From NCBI RefSeq assembly GCF_027922045.1, contig NZ_BSEX01000015.1:124001-188000 (forward strand): a DNA stretch of 64,000 bases. The letters are read 5' to 3'. This document shows positions 26,901 to 35,945 of the stretch, piece by piece; position 1 is the stretch's first letter; each line of letters begins with the position of its first letter. The stretch is from Microbacterium terregens. GTDB taxonomy: Bacteria > Pseudomonadota > Alphaproteobacteria > Sphingomonadales > Sphingomonadaceae. The notes beneath the pieces are model-generated. The model did no database searches, was not told where the DNA came from, and saw nothing but the letters and a program-made list of their open reading frames with translations. A program made the translations under genes and the position numbers.

Positions 26901-28279
26901 AGCTCGATATCCTTGTCGTCGATGACGAAACCGACATCCGCGATCTCGTCTCCGGTGTGCTGGAAGACGAGGGCTATGAAACGCGGGGTGCTGCCGACAG
27001 CGATGCAGCGCTGGAGGCGATTGCCGCAAGGCGTCCGTCACTGGTGCTGCTCGACGTATGGCTGCAGGGTTCGCGACTGGATGGGCTCGAACTGCTCGAC
27101 GTCATCAAAGAGCGGGACCCGACGCTTCCCGTGCTGGTGATCTCCGGTCACGGCAACATCGACACTGCGGTGGCGGCGATCCGTCGCGGTGCGGTCGACT
27201 TCATCGAGAAGCCGTTCGAGGCAGAGCGCCTGCTGTTCCTGGTAGAACGCGCGACCGAAACCGAGCGGCTGCGCCGCGAGGTCGCCTCGCTCCGCGCATC
27301 GGCAGGTCGTGAGGACGACCTGACCGGCAGTTCGGCGGCGATCAATACCGTACGGGCGACGCTCAAGCGCGTGGCCTCCACCGGCAGCCGCGTGCTCATC
27401 ACCGGCGGCCCCGGCATCGGCAAGGAAGTCGCGGCCCGCCTGCTTCATGGCTGGAGCCAGCGCGCCGCTGCGCCCTTTGTGATCGTGAGCGCGGCGCGGA
27501 TGACGCCCGAGCGCGTGGAAGAAGAGTTGTTCGGGGTGGAGGAGGGGGGCGAGCTCGTTCGCCCGGGCCTGCTCGAACAGGCGCATGGCGGCACCCTGTT
27601 CCTGGACGAGATCGCGGACATGCCGATCACGACCCAGGCCCGCATCCTGCGGGTGCTGACCGATCAGAGCTTCACACGCGTCGGGGGCCAGCGCGTCGTC
27701 AAGGTGGACGTGCGGGTCGTCTCCGCTACCGCGCGGAACCTGCAGGACGAGATCGCGGAGGGCCGTTTCCGCGAAGACCTCTACTACCGCCTCAACGTCG
27801 TTCCGGTGGTGATCCCGGCGCTTACCGAGCGCCGCGAGGACATACCGGCGCTGGTGGAGCATTTCGTCGCGCATTACGCCTCCGAGCGGCGGGTGCCGAC
27901 ACCGGAGATCGCTCCCGATGCGATGGTGGCGCTGCAATCCTATGAGTGGCCGGGCAACGTCCGCCAGTTGCGCAATGTCGTCGAGCGCACCGTGATCCTT
28001 GCGCCTGGCAACCGCATCGGCCGGATCGACGTGGACCTGCTTCCTCCGGAAGTGCTCGGTACGCCCGGCGAGGGGAGCGGCGGATTGGGTGCCAATGCCA
28101 TCATGGGGGCGCCACTCCGCGAGGCCCGGGAGTCGTTCGAGCGGGAATATCTGCGGGTGCAGATCCGGCGTTTCTCAGGGAACATCTCGCGCACTGCGAG
28201 CTTCATCGGCATGGAGCGTTCCGCGCTTCACCGGAAACTGAAGTTGCTTGGGATCACCGAAACCCGCGGCGACGAGTAG
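26897..28279 (+). CDS. ntrX: Response regulator NtrX, lacking the GAFTGA motif
   Basis: 460 residues; partner of NtrY. The receiver domain (VVDDETDIRDLV) has D53 in LLDVWLQGS, and its DVWL signature is typical of NtrX. The AAA+ domain keeps a P-loop (GGPGIGKE) and Walker B (GTLFLDEIADMP), but the L1 loop reads LFGVEEGGELVRPG where NtrC has GAFTGA. A Fis-type HTH closes the protein (ISRTASFIGMERSALHRKL). Without GAFTGA it is unlikely to remodel sigma-54 holoenzyme; DNA binding with another sigma factor is the likelier mode. Identity is secure from order and context. Confidence 0.93.
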   Translation: MKLDILVVDDETDIRDLVSGVLEDEGYETRGAADSDAALEAIAARRPSLVLLDVWLQGSRLDGLELLDVIKERDPTLPVLVISGHGNIDTAVAAIRRGAVDFIEKPFEAERLLFLVERATETERLRREVASLRASAGREDDLTGSSAAINTVRATLKRVASTGSRVLITGGPGIGKEVAARLLHGWSQRAAAPFVIVSAARMTPERVEEELFGVEEGGELVRPGLLEQAHGGTLFLDEIADMPITTQARILRVLTDQSFTRVGGQRVVKVDVRVVSATARNLQDEIAEGRFREDLYYRLNVVPVVIPALTERREDIPALVEHFVAHYASERRVPTPEIAPDAMVALQSYEWPGNVRQLRNVVERTVILAPGNRIGRIDVDLLPPEVLGTPGEGSGGLGANAIMGAPLREARESFEREYLRVQIRRFSGNISRTASFIGMERSALHRKLKLLGITETRGDE

Positions 28280-28376
28280 CATGGTGGACGCGGCCGCTTC
28301 CGCGTCCTAAGTCAGCCCCGCACCGTCGCGGGGACGGGGCAATGCGGGAGAACCCGCCAAAAACAAAGGGCAGGAC

Positions 28377-28868
28377 ATGGCCGAGAAGCAGAGCTCGCTC
28401 CAGGATCTCTTCCTCAACGCGCTTCGGCGTTCCAAGACACCAGTAACGATGTTCCTCGTGAAGGGCGTGAAGCTGCAGGGCATCGTCACGTGGTTCGATA
28501 ATTTTTCGGTGCTGCTGCGGCGCGACGGACAGTCGCAGCTGATCTACAAGCACGCCATTTCCACCATCATGCCCGCAGGGCAGGTCGATCTTGACCCGAT
28601 CGTGGCTGCCGCGGCGGAGCAAAGCTCGCGCAATGCGCTGCTTCAGGAAATTTTCCTGAACGCGGTTCGGAAGAACCACGAGAGCGTCACCATGTTCCTG
28701 GTCAACGGCGTGATGCTGCAGGGGCAGATCGCCGCTTTCGACCTCTTCTGCATGCTGCTGCAGCGCGACGGTGTTTCGCAGCTGGTCTACAAGCATGCCG
28801 TGTCGACGATCCAGCCGGCGCATCCGCTCAACTTGGCCGAGGAACAGGCCGGATCGGACGCAGATTGA
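28377..28868 (+). CDS. hfq: RNA chaperone Hfq, tandem double-domain form
   Basis: Sm-like RNA chaperone for small-RNA regulation. Ordinary Hfq is 70-100 residues with one domain; this is 163 residues with two full Hfq domains. Domain 1 (about 8-66) has [24 protein letters not shown] and YKHAIST (57-59 YKH). Domain 2 (about 89-147) has [24 protein letters not shown] and YKHAVST (138-140). About 37 of 59 aligned positions are identical. Domain 2 has D to E at the Q-D position (E91) and R-K instead of R-R on the rim. An Ala-rich linker joins them. Upstream of hflX, as is usual for hfq. Confidence 0.95.
   Translation: MAEKQSSLQDLFLNALRRSKTPVTMFLVKGVKLQGIVTWFDNFSVLLRRDGQSQLIYKHAISTIMPAGQVDLDPIVAAAAEQSSRNALLQEIFLNAVRKNHESVTMFLVNGVMLQGQIAAFDLFCMLLQRDGVSQLVYKHAVSTIQPAHPLNLAEEQAGSDAD
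28398..28817 (+). repeat. In-frame tandem duplication of the Hfq domain within hfq
   Basis: Codons 8-66 (28398-28574) and 89-147 (28641-28817) encode homologous Hfq domains at a constant offset of 81 codons (243 bases), with no indels between aligned positions. The copies have diverged, so this is an old duplication and not an assembly artefact. Confidence 0.9.
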
Positions 28869-30151
28869 GCGGCGGGTTCGAACGCGACGTCGAGGAGTTT
28901 TCGCGCGGCGCGCGTGCGCTGATCGTGCTCCCGGACATGGGTGGATCGGCGCGCGATGCGGACGCTCGTCTCGCGGAAACGGCGGGGCTCGCGCTGGCGA
29001 TCGGGGTCGAAGTGCAGGAGCGCGTGGCGCTGCGCGTACGACAACCCCGCGCCGCCACGCTGATCGGCAGTGGGCAGGTCGACGCGCTCGCCGAGACGGT
29101 CCGCGACCAGGACCTGCAGCTCGCGGTATTTGATGCCGCGCTGACGCCGATCCAGCAGCGGAACCTGGAGAAGGGCCTTGGCTGCAAGGTCATCGATCGC
29201 ACCGGCCTGATCCTGGAGATCTTCGGCGAACGTGCGCGCACGGCCGAGGGACGCCTGCAGGTGGAGCTCGCCCACCTGGACTATCAGGCCGGCCGCCTGG
29301 TCCGCAGCTGGACCCACCTCGAGCGGCAGCGGGGCGGCTTCGGCTTCCTGGGCGGCCCTGGTGAGACGCAGATCGAGGCCGACCGCCGCTTGATCCGCGA
29401 CCGCATGGCGCGGCTGCGGCGCGAGCTCGAGAGCGTGTCGCGCACCCGCGGGCTGCACCGGGATCGCCGGCAACGGGCGCCTTGGCCGGTCGTCGCGCTG
29501 GTCGGCTATACCAACGCCGGCAAGTCTACGCTGTTCAACCGGCTGACCGGCGCGGAGGTGATGGCAGAGAACCTGCTGTTCGCGACGCTCGATCCCACGC
29601 TTCGGCAAATCTCGCTGCCGGGCGTGGACAAGGTGATCCTGTCGGACACAGTGGGCTTTGTCTCGGAGCTGCCGACCCAACTCGTTGCGGCGTTCAAGGC
29701 GACCCTGGAAGAGGTCGTTTCGGCCGACCTGCTCGTCCATGTCCGCGACATCGCGCACCCGGACACCCAGGCTCAGGCGGACGATGTCGAGGCGGTGCTC
29801 TCCGAGATCGGCGTGGACGAAACCACGCCCAGGATCGAAGCCTGGAACAAGCTGGACCTTCTGGAGCCCGACGACCGCACGGAGCTTGAAGGCGAGGCGT
29901 CGCGCCGCGACGATGTCGTCGCAATCTCAGCGCTGACCGGGGAGGGGGTGGACGCGCTCCTTCGCACCATCGCCGATCGCCTGACCCAAGGACATCGGCG
30001 CTATCGCATCGCCCTCGCCCCGGAAGACGGCGCCAGCGCGGCGTGGCTGCACGCCCATGGCGAGGTCATCGACCATTGGATGGAGGGTTCGAGCGCCTTG
30101 TACGATGTCCGCATGGCTCCAGCGGACTATGAGCGGTTCCTCACACGCTGA
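28865..30151 (+). CDS. hflX: GTPase HflX
   Basis: Ribosome-associated GTPase involved in splitting stalled or heat-damaged 70S ribosomes. 428 residues from TTG 28865, which overlaps the hfq stop (TTGA). The N-terminal HflX domain is visible ([74 protein letters not shown]). The G domain has G1 [10 protein letters not shown]3 [13 protein letters not shown] and G4 NKLD. A gene-end inverted repeat may terminate transcription. Confidence 0.96.
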   Translation: MSGGFERDVEEFSRGARALIVLPDMGGSARDADARLAETAGLALAIGVEVQERVALRVRQPRAATLIGSGQVDALAETVRDQDLQLAVFDAALTPIQQRNLEKGLGCKVIDRTGLILEIFGERARTAEGRLQVELAHLDYQAGRLVRSWTHLERQRGGFGFLGGPGETQIEADRRLIRDRMARLRRELESVSRTRGLHRDRRQRAPWPVVALVGYTNAGKSTLFNRLTGAEVMAENLLFATLDPTLRQISLPGVDKVILSDTVGFVSELPTQLVAAFKATLEEVVSADLLVHVRDIAHPDTQAQADDVEAVLSEIGVDETTPRIEAWNKLDLLEPDDRTELEGEASRRDDVVAISALTGEGVDALLRTIADRLTQGHRRYRIALAPEDGASAAWLHAHGEVIDHWMEGSSALYDVRMAPADYERFLTR

Positions 30152-30161
30152 GTGAGGAACC
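30135..30161. terminator. Inverted repeat at the hflX/mazG convergence
   Basis: A perfect 10-bp stem (GGTTCCTCAC with GTGAGGAACC, seven-base loop) spans the hflX stop codon, eight bases from the convergent mazG stop. No T tract follows; a two-way terminator or 3'-end stabiliser is plausible. Confidence 0.45.
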
Positions 30162-30168
30162 GTCTCAC

Positions 30169-30915
30169 TTACGAGCGCTCAGCGGTCTTGGCCGCGGCCC
30201 AGAGCGCTTCCTTTTCGTCCAAGGTCAGTTCGGGAAACGACGGTCCCGCATGTGCTTCCATGGCGGCGAAGCGGCGCTCGAACTTGGCATTGGCGCTCCG
30301 TAACGCTGCCTCGGGATCAACGTCGAGGTGCCGGGCCCAGTTCACGACGGCGAAGAGCAGGTCGCCGACTTCCTCTTCCAATTCCGTCGGCGGAGCACCT
30401 TCAATTTCAAGCAGTTCCTCGTCGATCTTCGCACGGGGACCGCTCGCATCCAGCCAGTCGAAGCCGACGCGTGCGGCCCGCTTCTGGAGCTTTTCGGCGC
30501 GGCTGAGCGCCGGCAGGCCGAGCGCAACGCCACCCAGCGCGCCGCCACTTTCGTTCGTGGTCTTTGCGCCGCGCTCCGCAGCCTTGATCGCTTCCCAGCC
30601 GGGGCTCGCCGTGGCGTCGCCGAAGATATGCGGATGACGGCGCTCCATCTTGTCGCTGATCGCCTCAACCACGTCCGGCAAGGCGAACTGGCCGGCTTCC
30701 TCGGCAATGCGGCTGTGGAACACCACCTGCAGCAGCAGATCGCCGAGTTCTTCCTTTAGGTCCGGGATGTCGCCGCGGGCGATTGCGTCGGCAACTTCAT
30801 AGGCTTCTTCGATCGTGTACGGCGCAATCGTGGCGAAGGTCTGAGCGCGATCCCATTCGCAGCCATGCTCAGGATCGCGCAGACGTACCATGATCCTGAC
30901 CAACCGATCGATCAT
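30169..30915 (-). CDS. mazG: Nucleoside triphosphate pyrophosphohydrolase MazG
   Basis: Hydrolyses NTPs and dNTPs to monophosphates, a housecleaning enzyme that also lowers ppGpp levels in some bacteria. 248 residues from ATG 30915. Two MazG domains: the first with LRDPEHGCEWDRAQTFATIAPYTIEEAYEV and EELGDLLLQVVFHS (EExxE...ExxD pattern), the second with ELEEEVGDLLFAVVNWARHL. It is the last gene of the minus-strand run starting at mltB, separated from the small membrane protein gene by 45 bases. Confidence 0.95.
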   Translation of the reverse strand: MIDRLVRIMVRLRDPEHGCEWDRAQTFATIAPYTIEEAYEVADAIARGDIPDLKEELGDLLLQVVFHSRIAEEAGQFALPDVVEAISDKMERRHPHIFGDATASPGWEAIKAAERGAKTTNESGGALGGVALGLPALSRAEKLQKRAARVGFDWLDASGPRAKIDEELLEIEGAPPTELEEEVGDLLFAVVNWARHLDVDPEAALRSANAKFERRFAAMEAHAGPSFPELTLDEKEALWAAAKTAERS

Positions 30916-30960
30916 CAAAACGACCCCACTTCCAAGAATACATCAGATCGGTAATCTGCA

Positions 30961-31215
30961 TTATGTTAACGCGCGGCCGAATATAGAACGAGTAGCTGCG
31001 CTACCGAAGCCCGTGCTGCCCTCATTCTCCTCAGCCGTACCACTGAGATAGTGCACGCTCACCACAGCCAGAACGATCAGTGCGCCGATAAGCAGCCACG
31101 CCAGCAACGAGCGGAGGATCGTACCTCTGCTCGGCCGGCGGGCGATCAGCGCGGACACAGCAAGCACGAGCGCTCCGATGCTCCAGAGCAGCTGGGCGCT
31201 GCTCTCTAGGCTCAC
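30961..31215 (-). CDS. Small two-helix membrane protein
   Basis: 84 residues from GTG 31215, overlapping the stop of the upstream metallo-hydrolase gene (GTGA). Two hydrophobic segments (LLWSIGALVLAVSALIA and LLAWLLIGALIVLAVVSV) flank a basic loop (RRPSRGT); a short polar tail follows. The two-helix part resembles the membrane anchor in front of TIGR02281-type aspartic proteases in this order, but no protease domain follows, so it may be a remnant or an independent small protein. The coupled start supports real translation. Confidence 0.6.
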   Translation of the reverse strand: MSLESSAQLLWSIGALVLAVSALIARRPSRGTILRSLLAWLLIGALIVLAVVSVHYLSGTAEENEGSTGFGSAATRSIFGRALT

Positions 31216-31976
31216 GCGGCCAGTTCCAAGCCGTCGAAGCCCGGTTCGACGTGCGCAGGCAGGCGGGATCGAAGTGTCTGATAGTCCAGGCTGTGGTCCA
31301 TGTGGATCAACACCGATCGTGGATCGCCGCACGCCTTTATCAGCGCCAGCGCCTCGTCCACCGTCGGGTGCGTCGGATGCGGTGCATCGCGGAGCGCATC
31401 GACGACCATCAGGTCGCACCCTCGGTAAAGCGCAAGCATCGCGTCTGTCACTTCGTTGAAGTCCGTCGCGTAAACAACGGAACGACCACCACTTTCGAAA
31501 CGCAGTCCCGCGGACCGGATCGCCCCATGCGGCTGATCAGTCACGGAAACGTCGATGTCGCCGATCCGCAGCCGGTCCGGAAGCTCCTGCGCGTCGACCG
31601 TCGCCCGGTAGCCATTGCGGCCGAAGAAGACGTAGCCGAAGCGTTCCCGCAGCACGGCCAGTGTCTCAGGACGGGCATAGCCGCGTACCGGCTGTCCGCG
31701 CAGATGGAATAGCTGCCGCAGGTCGTCGATGCCGTGGCAGTGATCGGCATGGTCGTGGGTCCAGAGCACCGCATCCACGTCTGCTACCCCGGCGTCGAGC
31801 AATTGCTGCCGCATGTCGGGGCCGGTATCGATCAGGATGCGCGTGGTGGCCGTCTCGATCAGTGCCGACACGCGTGTGCGCCGGTTACGGGGATCGGTCG
31901 GATCGCATGCTCCCCAGTCTCCGCCAAGCCGCGGCACGCCCGACGAAGTGCCGGAGCCCAGGATGCGGATCTTCAC
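31212..31976 (-). CDS. Metallo-beta-lactamase-fold hydrolase (PhnP-like)
   Basis: 254 residues from GTG 31976, overlapping the tatD stop (GTGA). Metal ligands are visible: THDHADH near residue 77, a later D in YATDFNEV, and IHMDHS near the C-terminus. The start IRILGSGTSSGVPRLGGDWGAC and the DPRNRRTR segment match PhnP-like phosphodiesterases. In this context (metG-tatD-MBL, found across alphaproteobacteria) it is probably a general nucleotide or RNA phosphodiesterase; the substrate is unknown. Confidence 0.9.
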   Translation of the reverse strand: MKIRILGSGTSSGVPRLGGDWGACDPTDPRNRRTRVSALIETATTRILIDTGPDMRQQLLDAGVADVDAVLWTHDHADHCHGIDDLRQLFHLRGQPVRGYARPETLAVLRERFGYVFFGRNGYRATVDAQELPDRLRIGDIDVSVTDQPHGAIRSAGLRFESGGRSVVYATDFNEVTDAMLALYRGCDLMVVDALRDAPHPTHPTVDEALALIKACGDPRSVLIHMDHSLDYQTLRSRLPAHVEPGFDGLELAA

Positions 31977-32752
31977 GCGATCGTTTTCGCAAACAGCGCG
32001 TGGAAGTTCGCGCGGGTGGCATCCGCCAGCCCCTCGACATCCTCCCCGCGCAATTCCGCAAGGAAGCGGCAGGTGTCCGCGACATAGGCGGGCTCGCCGG
32101 GGCGTCCGCGATGCGGCACCGGAGCCAGGAACGGCGCGTCGGTCTCCACCAGCAGGCGCTCGCGGGGCAGCCAGCGCGCCGTTTCCTGGAGATCCCGGGC
32201 GTTCTTGAACGTTACGATGCCGGAGATGGAGATGTAGAAGCCGAGATCGAGCGCCTGGCGCGCGAACTCGGCAGTGCCGGTGAAGCAATGGATCACGCCG
32301 GGGAAGCTCCCCTTCCCCAGCTCTTCCTTCAGGATCGCCGCAGTGTCATCCTCGGCATCCCGCGTGTGCACCACCACCGGAAGACCGGTTTGCCGGCAGG
32401 CAGCGAGATGGCTGCGGAAGCTCGCTTGCTGCCGGGCGCGATCGGAATGCTCATAGTAGTAATCCAGCCCGGTCTCCCCAATGCCGACGACGCGAGGATG
32501 GGCGGCACGGGCGACGAGCCGCTCGGTATCGACATCGGGGTAGCTGTCCGCTTCGTTCGGGTGGATGCCGATCGTCGCCCAGACGTCCGGCTCACGCTCT
32601 GCGGTGCCGATCACTGCGTCCCACTCGTTCTCTCGGGTCGAGATGTTGAGCATCGCCACCACGCCAGCGTCCCGCGCGCGCGCCAGCACCTCCGGCTGCT
32701 GCTCGAAGACGCCCTTGTAGTTCAGGTGGCAGTGGCTGTCGGCGAGCCTCAT
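31973..32752 (-). CDS. tatD: TatD family metal-dependent hydrolase
   Basis: TIM-barrel nuclease/hydrolase of the amidohydrolase superfamily; members have 3'-5' DNA exonuclease or D-aminoacyl-tRNA deacylase activity. 259 residues. Metal-site elements are DSHCHLNY at residues 5-12, GIGETGLDYYY, VVHTRDAEDD, GVIHCFTGT and VETDAPFLAP. ATG 32752 overlaps the metG stop, so it is translationally coupled to metG, the conserved metG-tatD arrangement. Confidence 0.95.
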   Translation of the reverse strand: MRLADSHCHLNYKGVFEQQPEVLARARDAGVVAMLNISTRENEWDAVIGTAEREPDVWATIGIHPNEADSYPDVDTERLVARAAHPRVVGIGETGLDYYYEHSDRARQQASFRSHLAACRQTGLPVVVHTRDAEDDTAAILKEELGKGSFPGVIHCFTGTAEFARQALDLGFYISISGIVTFKNARDLQETARWLPRERLLVETDAPFLAPVPHRGRPGEPAYVADTCRFLAELRGEDVEGLADATRANFHALFAKTIA

Positions 32753-34305
32753 GCGGAAACCGCAGCCTCTTCCAGCGCGAGCCGCGGGAAGATCGGCGCG
32801 GGCGGAGCAATGCGGAAGCCTGCATCCACCGCACGGATGTACCAATCGGAGTCAGCGAGCGCGCCATGATCGCGCGCATCTTGGCCCAACTGGTCGAGCA
32901 CACGACCGGCTGAGGTGGGGATCACTGGCCATACCAGGATCGCGAGATCGCGGATGGCCCGCACCAGCGTTCCAAGCACGGCATGCATCCGCTCTGGGTC
33001 AGTCTTGCGCAGCGACCAGGGCGCCTGTGCGTCGATATACTGGTTGCAGGCAAACACCCCCCGCATCCAGCTTTCCAGCGCCTGACCCAAGGAAAGGGCG
33101 GCGAACTCTTCGCGGAATGCGGCGCCTGCCTCCGCAACCTGGGCGAGCAAAGCATCGTCGGCGGGGTCACTCCGGCCGGGCAACGGCAGCACACCATCCA
33201 GGTTCTTGGCGATAAACGACAAGGTGCGCTGGGCGAGGTTCCCGAAGCTGTTCGCGAGATCGGCGTTGGCACGCGTGACGATCGCCTCGTCCGAAAAGGT
33301 CCCGTCCTGGCCGAAGCTGATGTCGCGCAGCAGGAAGTATCGCAGCGCATCGACACCATACAGCCCCGCAAGGGCCATGGGGTCGATGACGTTGCCGGTC
33401 GACTTGGACATTTTCTCCCCGCGGTTGAGGAGGAAGCCATGGCCGAATACCTGCCGCGGCAGCGCGAGCTTGGCAGACATCAGGAAGGCAGGCCAGTAGA
33501 CCGCATGGAACCGGACAATGTCCTTTCCGATCAGGTGCAGATCGGCGGGCCAGAAGCGCGCCATGTCCCCACCATCCGGATAGCCGGCGCCCGTGAGGTA
33601 ATTGGTCAGTGCATCGACCCAGACGTACATGACGTGACCGGGGCTACCCGGCACCGGCACGCCCCAGTCGAAGCTGGTACGCGATACCGACAAGTCGGCA
33701 AGCCCTCCCTCGACGAAGCGCAGCACCTCGTTGCGCCGGCTTTCGGGCTGGATGAACTCCGGATGCGCCGCATAGAAATCGAGCAGCGGCTGCTGGTACT
33801 TGGAAAGCCGGAAAAACCAAGTCTCCTCGGCGGTCCACTCGACAGGGGTCCCCTGCGGCGAAAGGCGAACGCCCCCTTCCCCTTCGGTCAGTTCCTTCTC
33901 TTCGTAGAAGGCCTCGTCGCGAACGGAGTACCAGCCCTCGTAGCGCGACAGGTAGAGGTCGCCGGCATCGGCCATTGCCTGCCAGATCGCCTGGCTGGCC
34001 GCATAGTGCGCCGGCTCCACGGTCCGGATGAAGCGATCATAGGAGATGTCAAGCTTGTCCGCCATCTCGTGGAAATAGCTCGACATTTCGTCGGCAAGCG
34101 CGCGCACTTCCATGCCCCGCTTGCGTGCGGTCTGCACCATCTTGAGGCCGTGCTCGTCGGTCCCGGTCTGGAAGCGGACATCGCGACCCGCCTGGCGGTG
34201 AAAACGCGCGATCGCGTCAGCGGCGATCATCTCATAGGCATGGCCGATGTGCGGCTTGCCGTTGGGATAATGGATCGCGGTGGTGATGTAATAGGGCTCG
34301 GCCAT
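32749..34305 (-). CDS. metG: Methionyl-tRNA synthetase
   Basis: Class I synthetase. 518 residues, the shorter form lacking the C-terminal tRNA-binding extension. The HIGH motif appears as HIGHAYEM, with ITTAIHYPNGKPHIGH at the N-terminus; the KMSKS loop is GEKMSKSTGNVIDP. No zinc-knuckle cysteines are seen in the connective region, consistent with the type that does not bind zinc. It lies nine bases after holB and overlaps tatD. Confidence 0.97.
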   Translation of the reverse strand: MAEPYYITTAIHYPNGKPHIGHAYEMIAADAIARFHRQAGRDVRFQTGTDEHGLKMVQTARKRGMEVRALADEMSSYFHEMADKLDISYDRFIRTVEPAHYAASQAIWQAMADAGDLYLSRYEGWYSVRDEAFYEEKELTEGEGGVRLSPQGTPVEWTAEETWFFRLSKYQQPLLDFYAAHPEFIQPESRRNEVLRFVEGGLADLSVSRTSFDWGVPVPGSPGHVMYVWVDALTNYLTGAGYPDGGDMARFWPADLHLIGKDIVRFHAVYWPAFLMSAKLALPRQVFGHGFLLNRGEKMSKSTGNVIDPMALAGLYGVDALRYFLLRDISFGQDGTFSDEAIVTRANADLANSFGNLAQRTLSFIAKNLDGVLPLPGRSDPADDALLAQVAEAGAAFREEFAALSLGQALESWMRGVFACNQYIDAQAPWSLRKTDPERMHAVLGTLVRAIRDLAILVWPVIPTSAGRVLDQLGQDARDHGALADSDWYIRAVDAGFRIAPPAPIFPRLALEEAAVSA

Positions 34306-34314
34306 GCCGTTTCC

Positions 34315-35325
34315 CTAGTGCATCGCTCCGCGCGATTGAAGCCCGTCCTGCTCTGCAAGACGCGCAAGAATTCCGCCCATCTCGAACACCGTTGCCTGCG
34401 CGTCGAGCGACAGCCCCGGTGCTGCCGCCGCGAGGGCGCGCGCCGCCTCATAGGCGCCCAGCGCCGTGTGCAAGGCGACGCCACTGCGCTCACGCGCTCT
34501 GGCAGCGATGAAGCTCGGTGCGCGCTCCAGGAACGCTTCATACCGGTGCTGCGCGGCCTTGCCGCCGAGTGCCTTGGCGAGCTTACCGCGCAGCGCGTTG
34601 CTTGGATCGCCGTCGCGGGCGATCGCCGCCATAGCGCGCTCTAGGGCCGCGACGTCGAGGCCAGCGAAGGCCAGCGCGCGACCGGGCGATCCTTCGCCCC
34701 CGCGGACCAGCGCGTCGCATTCGACATCGCTCACGTCTGGCATCGCTTCCCGGACGACGGTCCCCACCTCCGCATCCGAAAGCCGCTCGAAGCGCAGCAT
34801 CCGGCAGCGCGAGCGGATCGTCGGGAGCAGTCGGCCGGGTGCATGGCTGACGAGCAGGAAGATCGTGCCGGCGGGCGGCTCCTCAAGGTTCTTCAGCAGC
34901 GCGTTGGCAGCTGCGGTCTCCAGGTCGTCGATCGCGTCGATCAGCACCACGCGTCGTTCGGAGAGCGACGGCTTGGTCGCGAACATCGGCTGGAGTGCGC
35001 GCACCTGCGCGATCGGGATGCTGCGGGCGAGATTCTCGTCGGGCTTTGCCGGGTCCTTTGGCTGGCGGGCCATCTCGCGATAGTCCGGGTGAGACCCCGC
35101 CGCGATCAGTGCCGCGGTTCGGTCCTCCTCGGAAAGCGCGCCCCCGCGGACCGGCACCCGGGGATCGACCGCATGCGCAAGCAGGCGGCTCGCCGCCACG
35201 CGGGCGAAGCTCGCCTTCCCCACCCCCTCCGGCCCCGCCAGGAGCCAGGCGTGGTGCAGCCCGCCCCGCTCTGCCGCCGTGAAGAAGGCGTCGTGCGCGG
35301 CCCGATTCCCGACGAGTTCGATCAT
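34315..35325 (-). CDS. holB: DNA polymerase III subunit delta prime
   Basis: Clamp-loader AAA+ subunit. 336 residues. N-terminal MIELVGNRAAHDAFFTAAERGGLHHAWLLAGPEGVGKA (degenerate P-loop, as is usual for delta prime), then RRVVLIDAIDDLETAAANALLKNLEEPPAGTIFLLVSHAPGRLLPTIRSRC, the SRC motif of the family. The ATG overlaps the tmk stop (ATGA); tmk-holB coupling is widespread in bacteria. Its stop is nine bases from metG. Confidence 0.95.
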   Translation of the reverse strand: MIELVGNRAAHDAFFTAAERGGLHHAWLLAGPEGVGKASFARVAASRLLAHAVDPRVPVRGGALSEEDRTAALIAAGSHPDYREMARQPKDPAKPDENLARSIPIAQVRALQPMFATKPSLSERRVVLIDAIDDLETAAANALLKNLEEPPAGTIFLLVSHAPGRLLPTIRSRCRMLRFERLSDAEVGTVVREAMPDVSDVECDALVRGGEGSPGRALAFAGLDVAALERAMAAIARDGDPSNALRGKLAKALGGKAAQHRYEAFLERAPSFIAARARERSGVALHTALGAYEAARALAAAAPGLSLDAQATVFEMGGILARLAEQDGLQSRGAMH

Positions 35326-35945
35326 GGCAGGACGTCGGCGAGCGCACCCATCAGGCGGGCCGTCACGGCTTCGGGCGTGCCCGTCGCGTCGACACGGCGG
35401 ACACGCGCGGCTTCACCGTCGGCGATCCGTTCGAAGGCCGCCGCGACTTGGGCGTGGAACTCAGGTCCCCTGGCACCGAAGCGATCCGCGACGCCACGGT
35501 CCCGGACGAGCGCACGCTCCTCCCCTGCCCCTTCGGGCAGCGACAGCAGCAGGGTTCGATCCGGGAGCAGCCCCTTCGATCCGAAGGCATGCAGCGCGAG
35601 GATCGCCGCATCGTCGATCCCCTGCCCGCCCTGATAGGCGCGGGTGCTATCGATATATCGGTCGCACAACACCCACTGCCCCGCCTCGAGCGCGGGTCGG
35701 ATGCGCTTCTCGACATGATCTGCCCGCGCCGCAGCAAACAAGAGTGCCTCGGCATGCGGGCTCCAGCGCGTCACCTCGCCCTGCATCAGCAGGCCACGGA
35801 TGGCTTCCGCGCCCTCGCTGCCGCCCGGCTCGCGCGTGACCACGACGTGCAGGCCCCGCGCCTCCAACGCGGCAGCCAGGCGGGCGGTCTGGGTCGACTT
35901 GCCGACGCCCTCGCCGCCCTCCAACGAGATGAACAGGCCGCTCAA
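35322..35945 (-). CDS. tmk: Thymidylate kinase
   Basis: dTMP to dTDP. 207 residues from TTG 35945, overlapping the dacA stop (TTGA). An ATG at 35975 is in frame but lies inside dacA and adds a non-homologous leader. P-loop FISLEGGEGVGKSTQ, DR motif TREPGG, DRYIDSTRAYQGG and the LID region (RDRGVADRFGARG) fit the family. The TTG start with four-base overlap means translation depends on ribosomes finishing dacA. Confidence 0.94.
   Translation of the reverse strand: MSGLFISLEGGEGVGKSTQTARLAAALEARGLHVVVTREPGGSEGAEAIRGLLMQGEVTRWSPHAEALLFAAARADHVEKRIRPALEAGQWVLCDRYIDSTRAYQGGQGIDDAAILALHAFGSKGLLPDRTLLLSLPEGAGEERALVRDRGVADRFGARGPEFHAQVAAAFERIADGEAARVRRVDATGTPEAVTARLMGALADVLP

Noticed and set aside
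28316..28333. CCCCGC-ACCGTC-GCGGGG hairpin between ntrX and hfq as an intrinsic terminator
   Set aside because: Short stem, no T tract, several alternative pairings; not strong enough to list.
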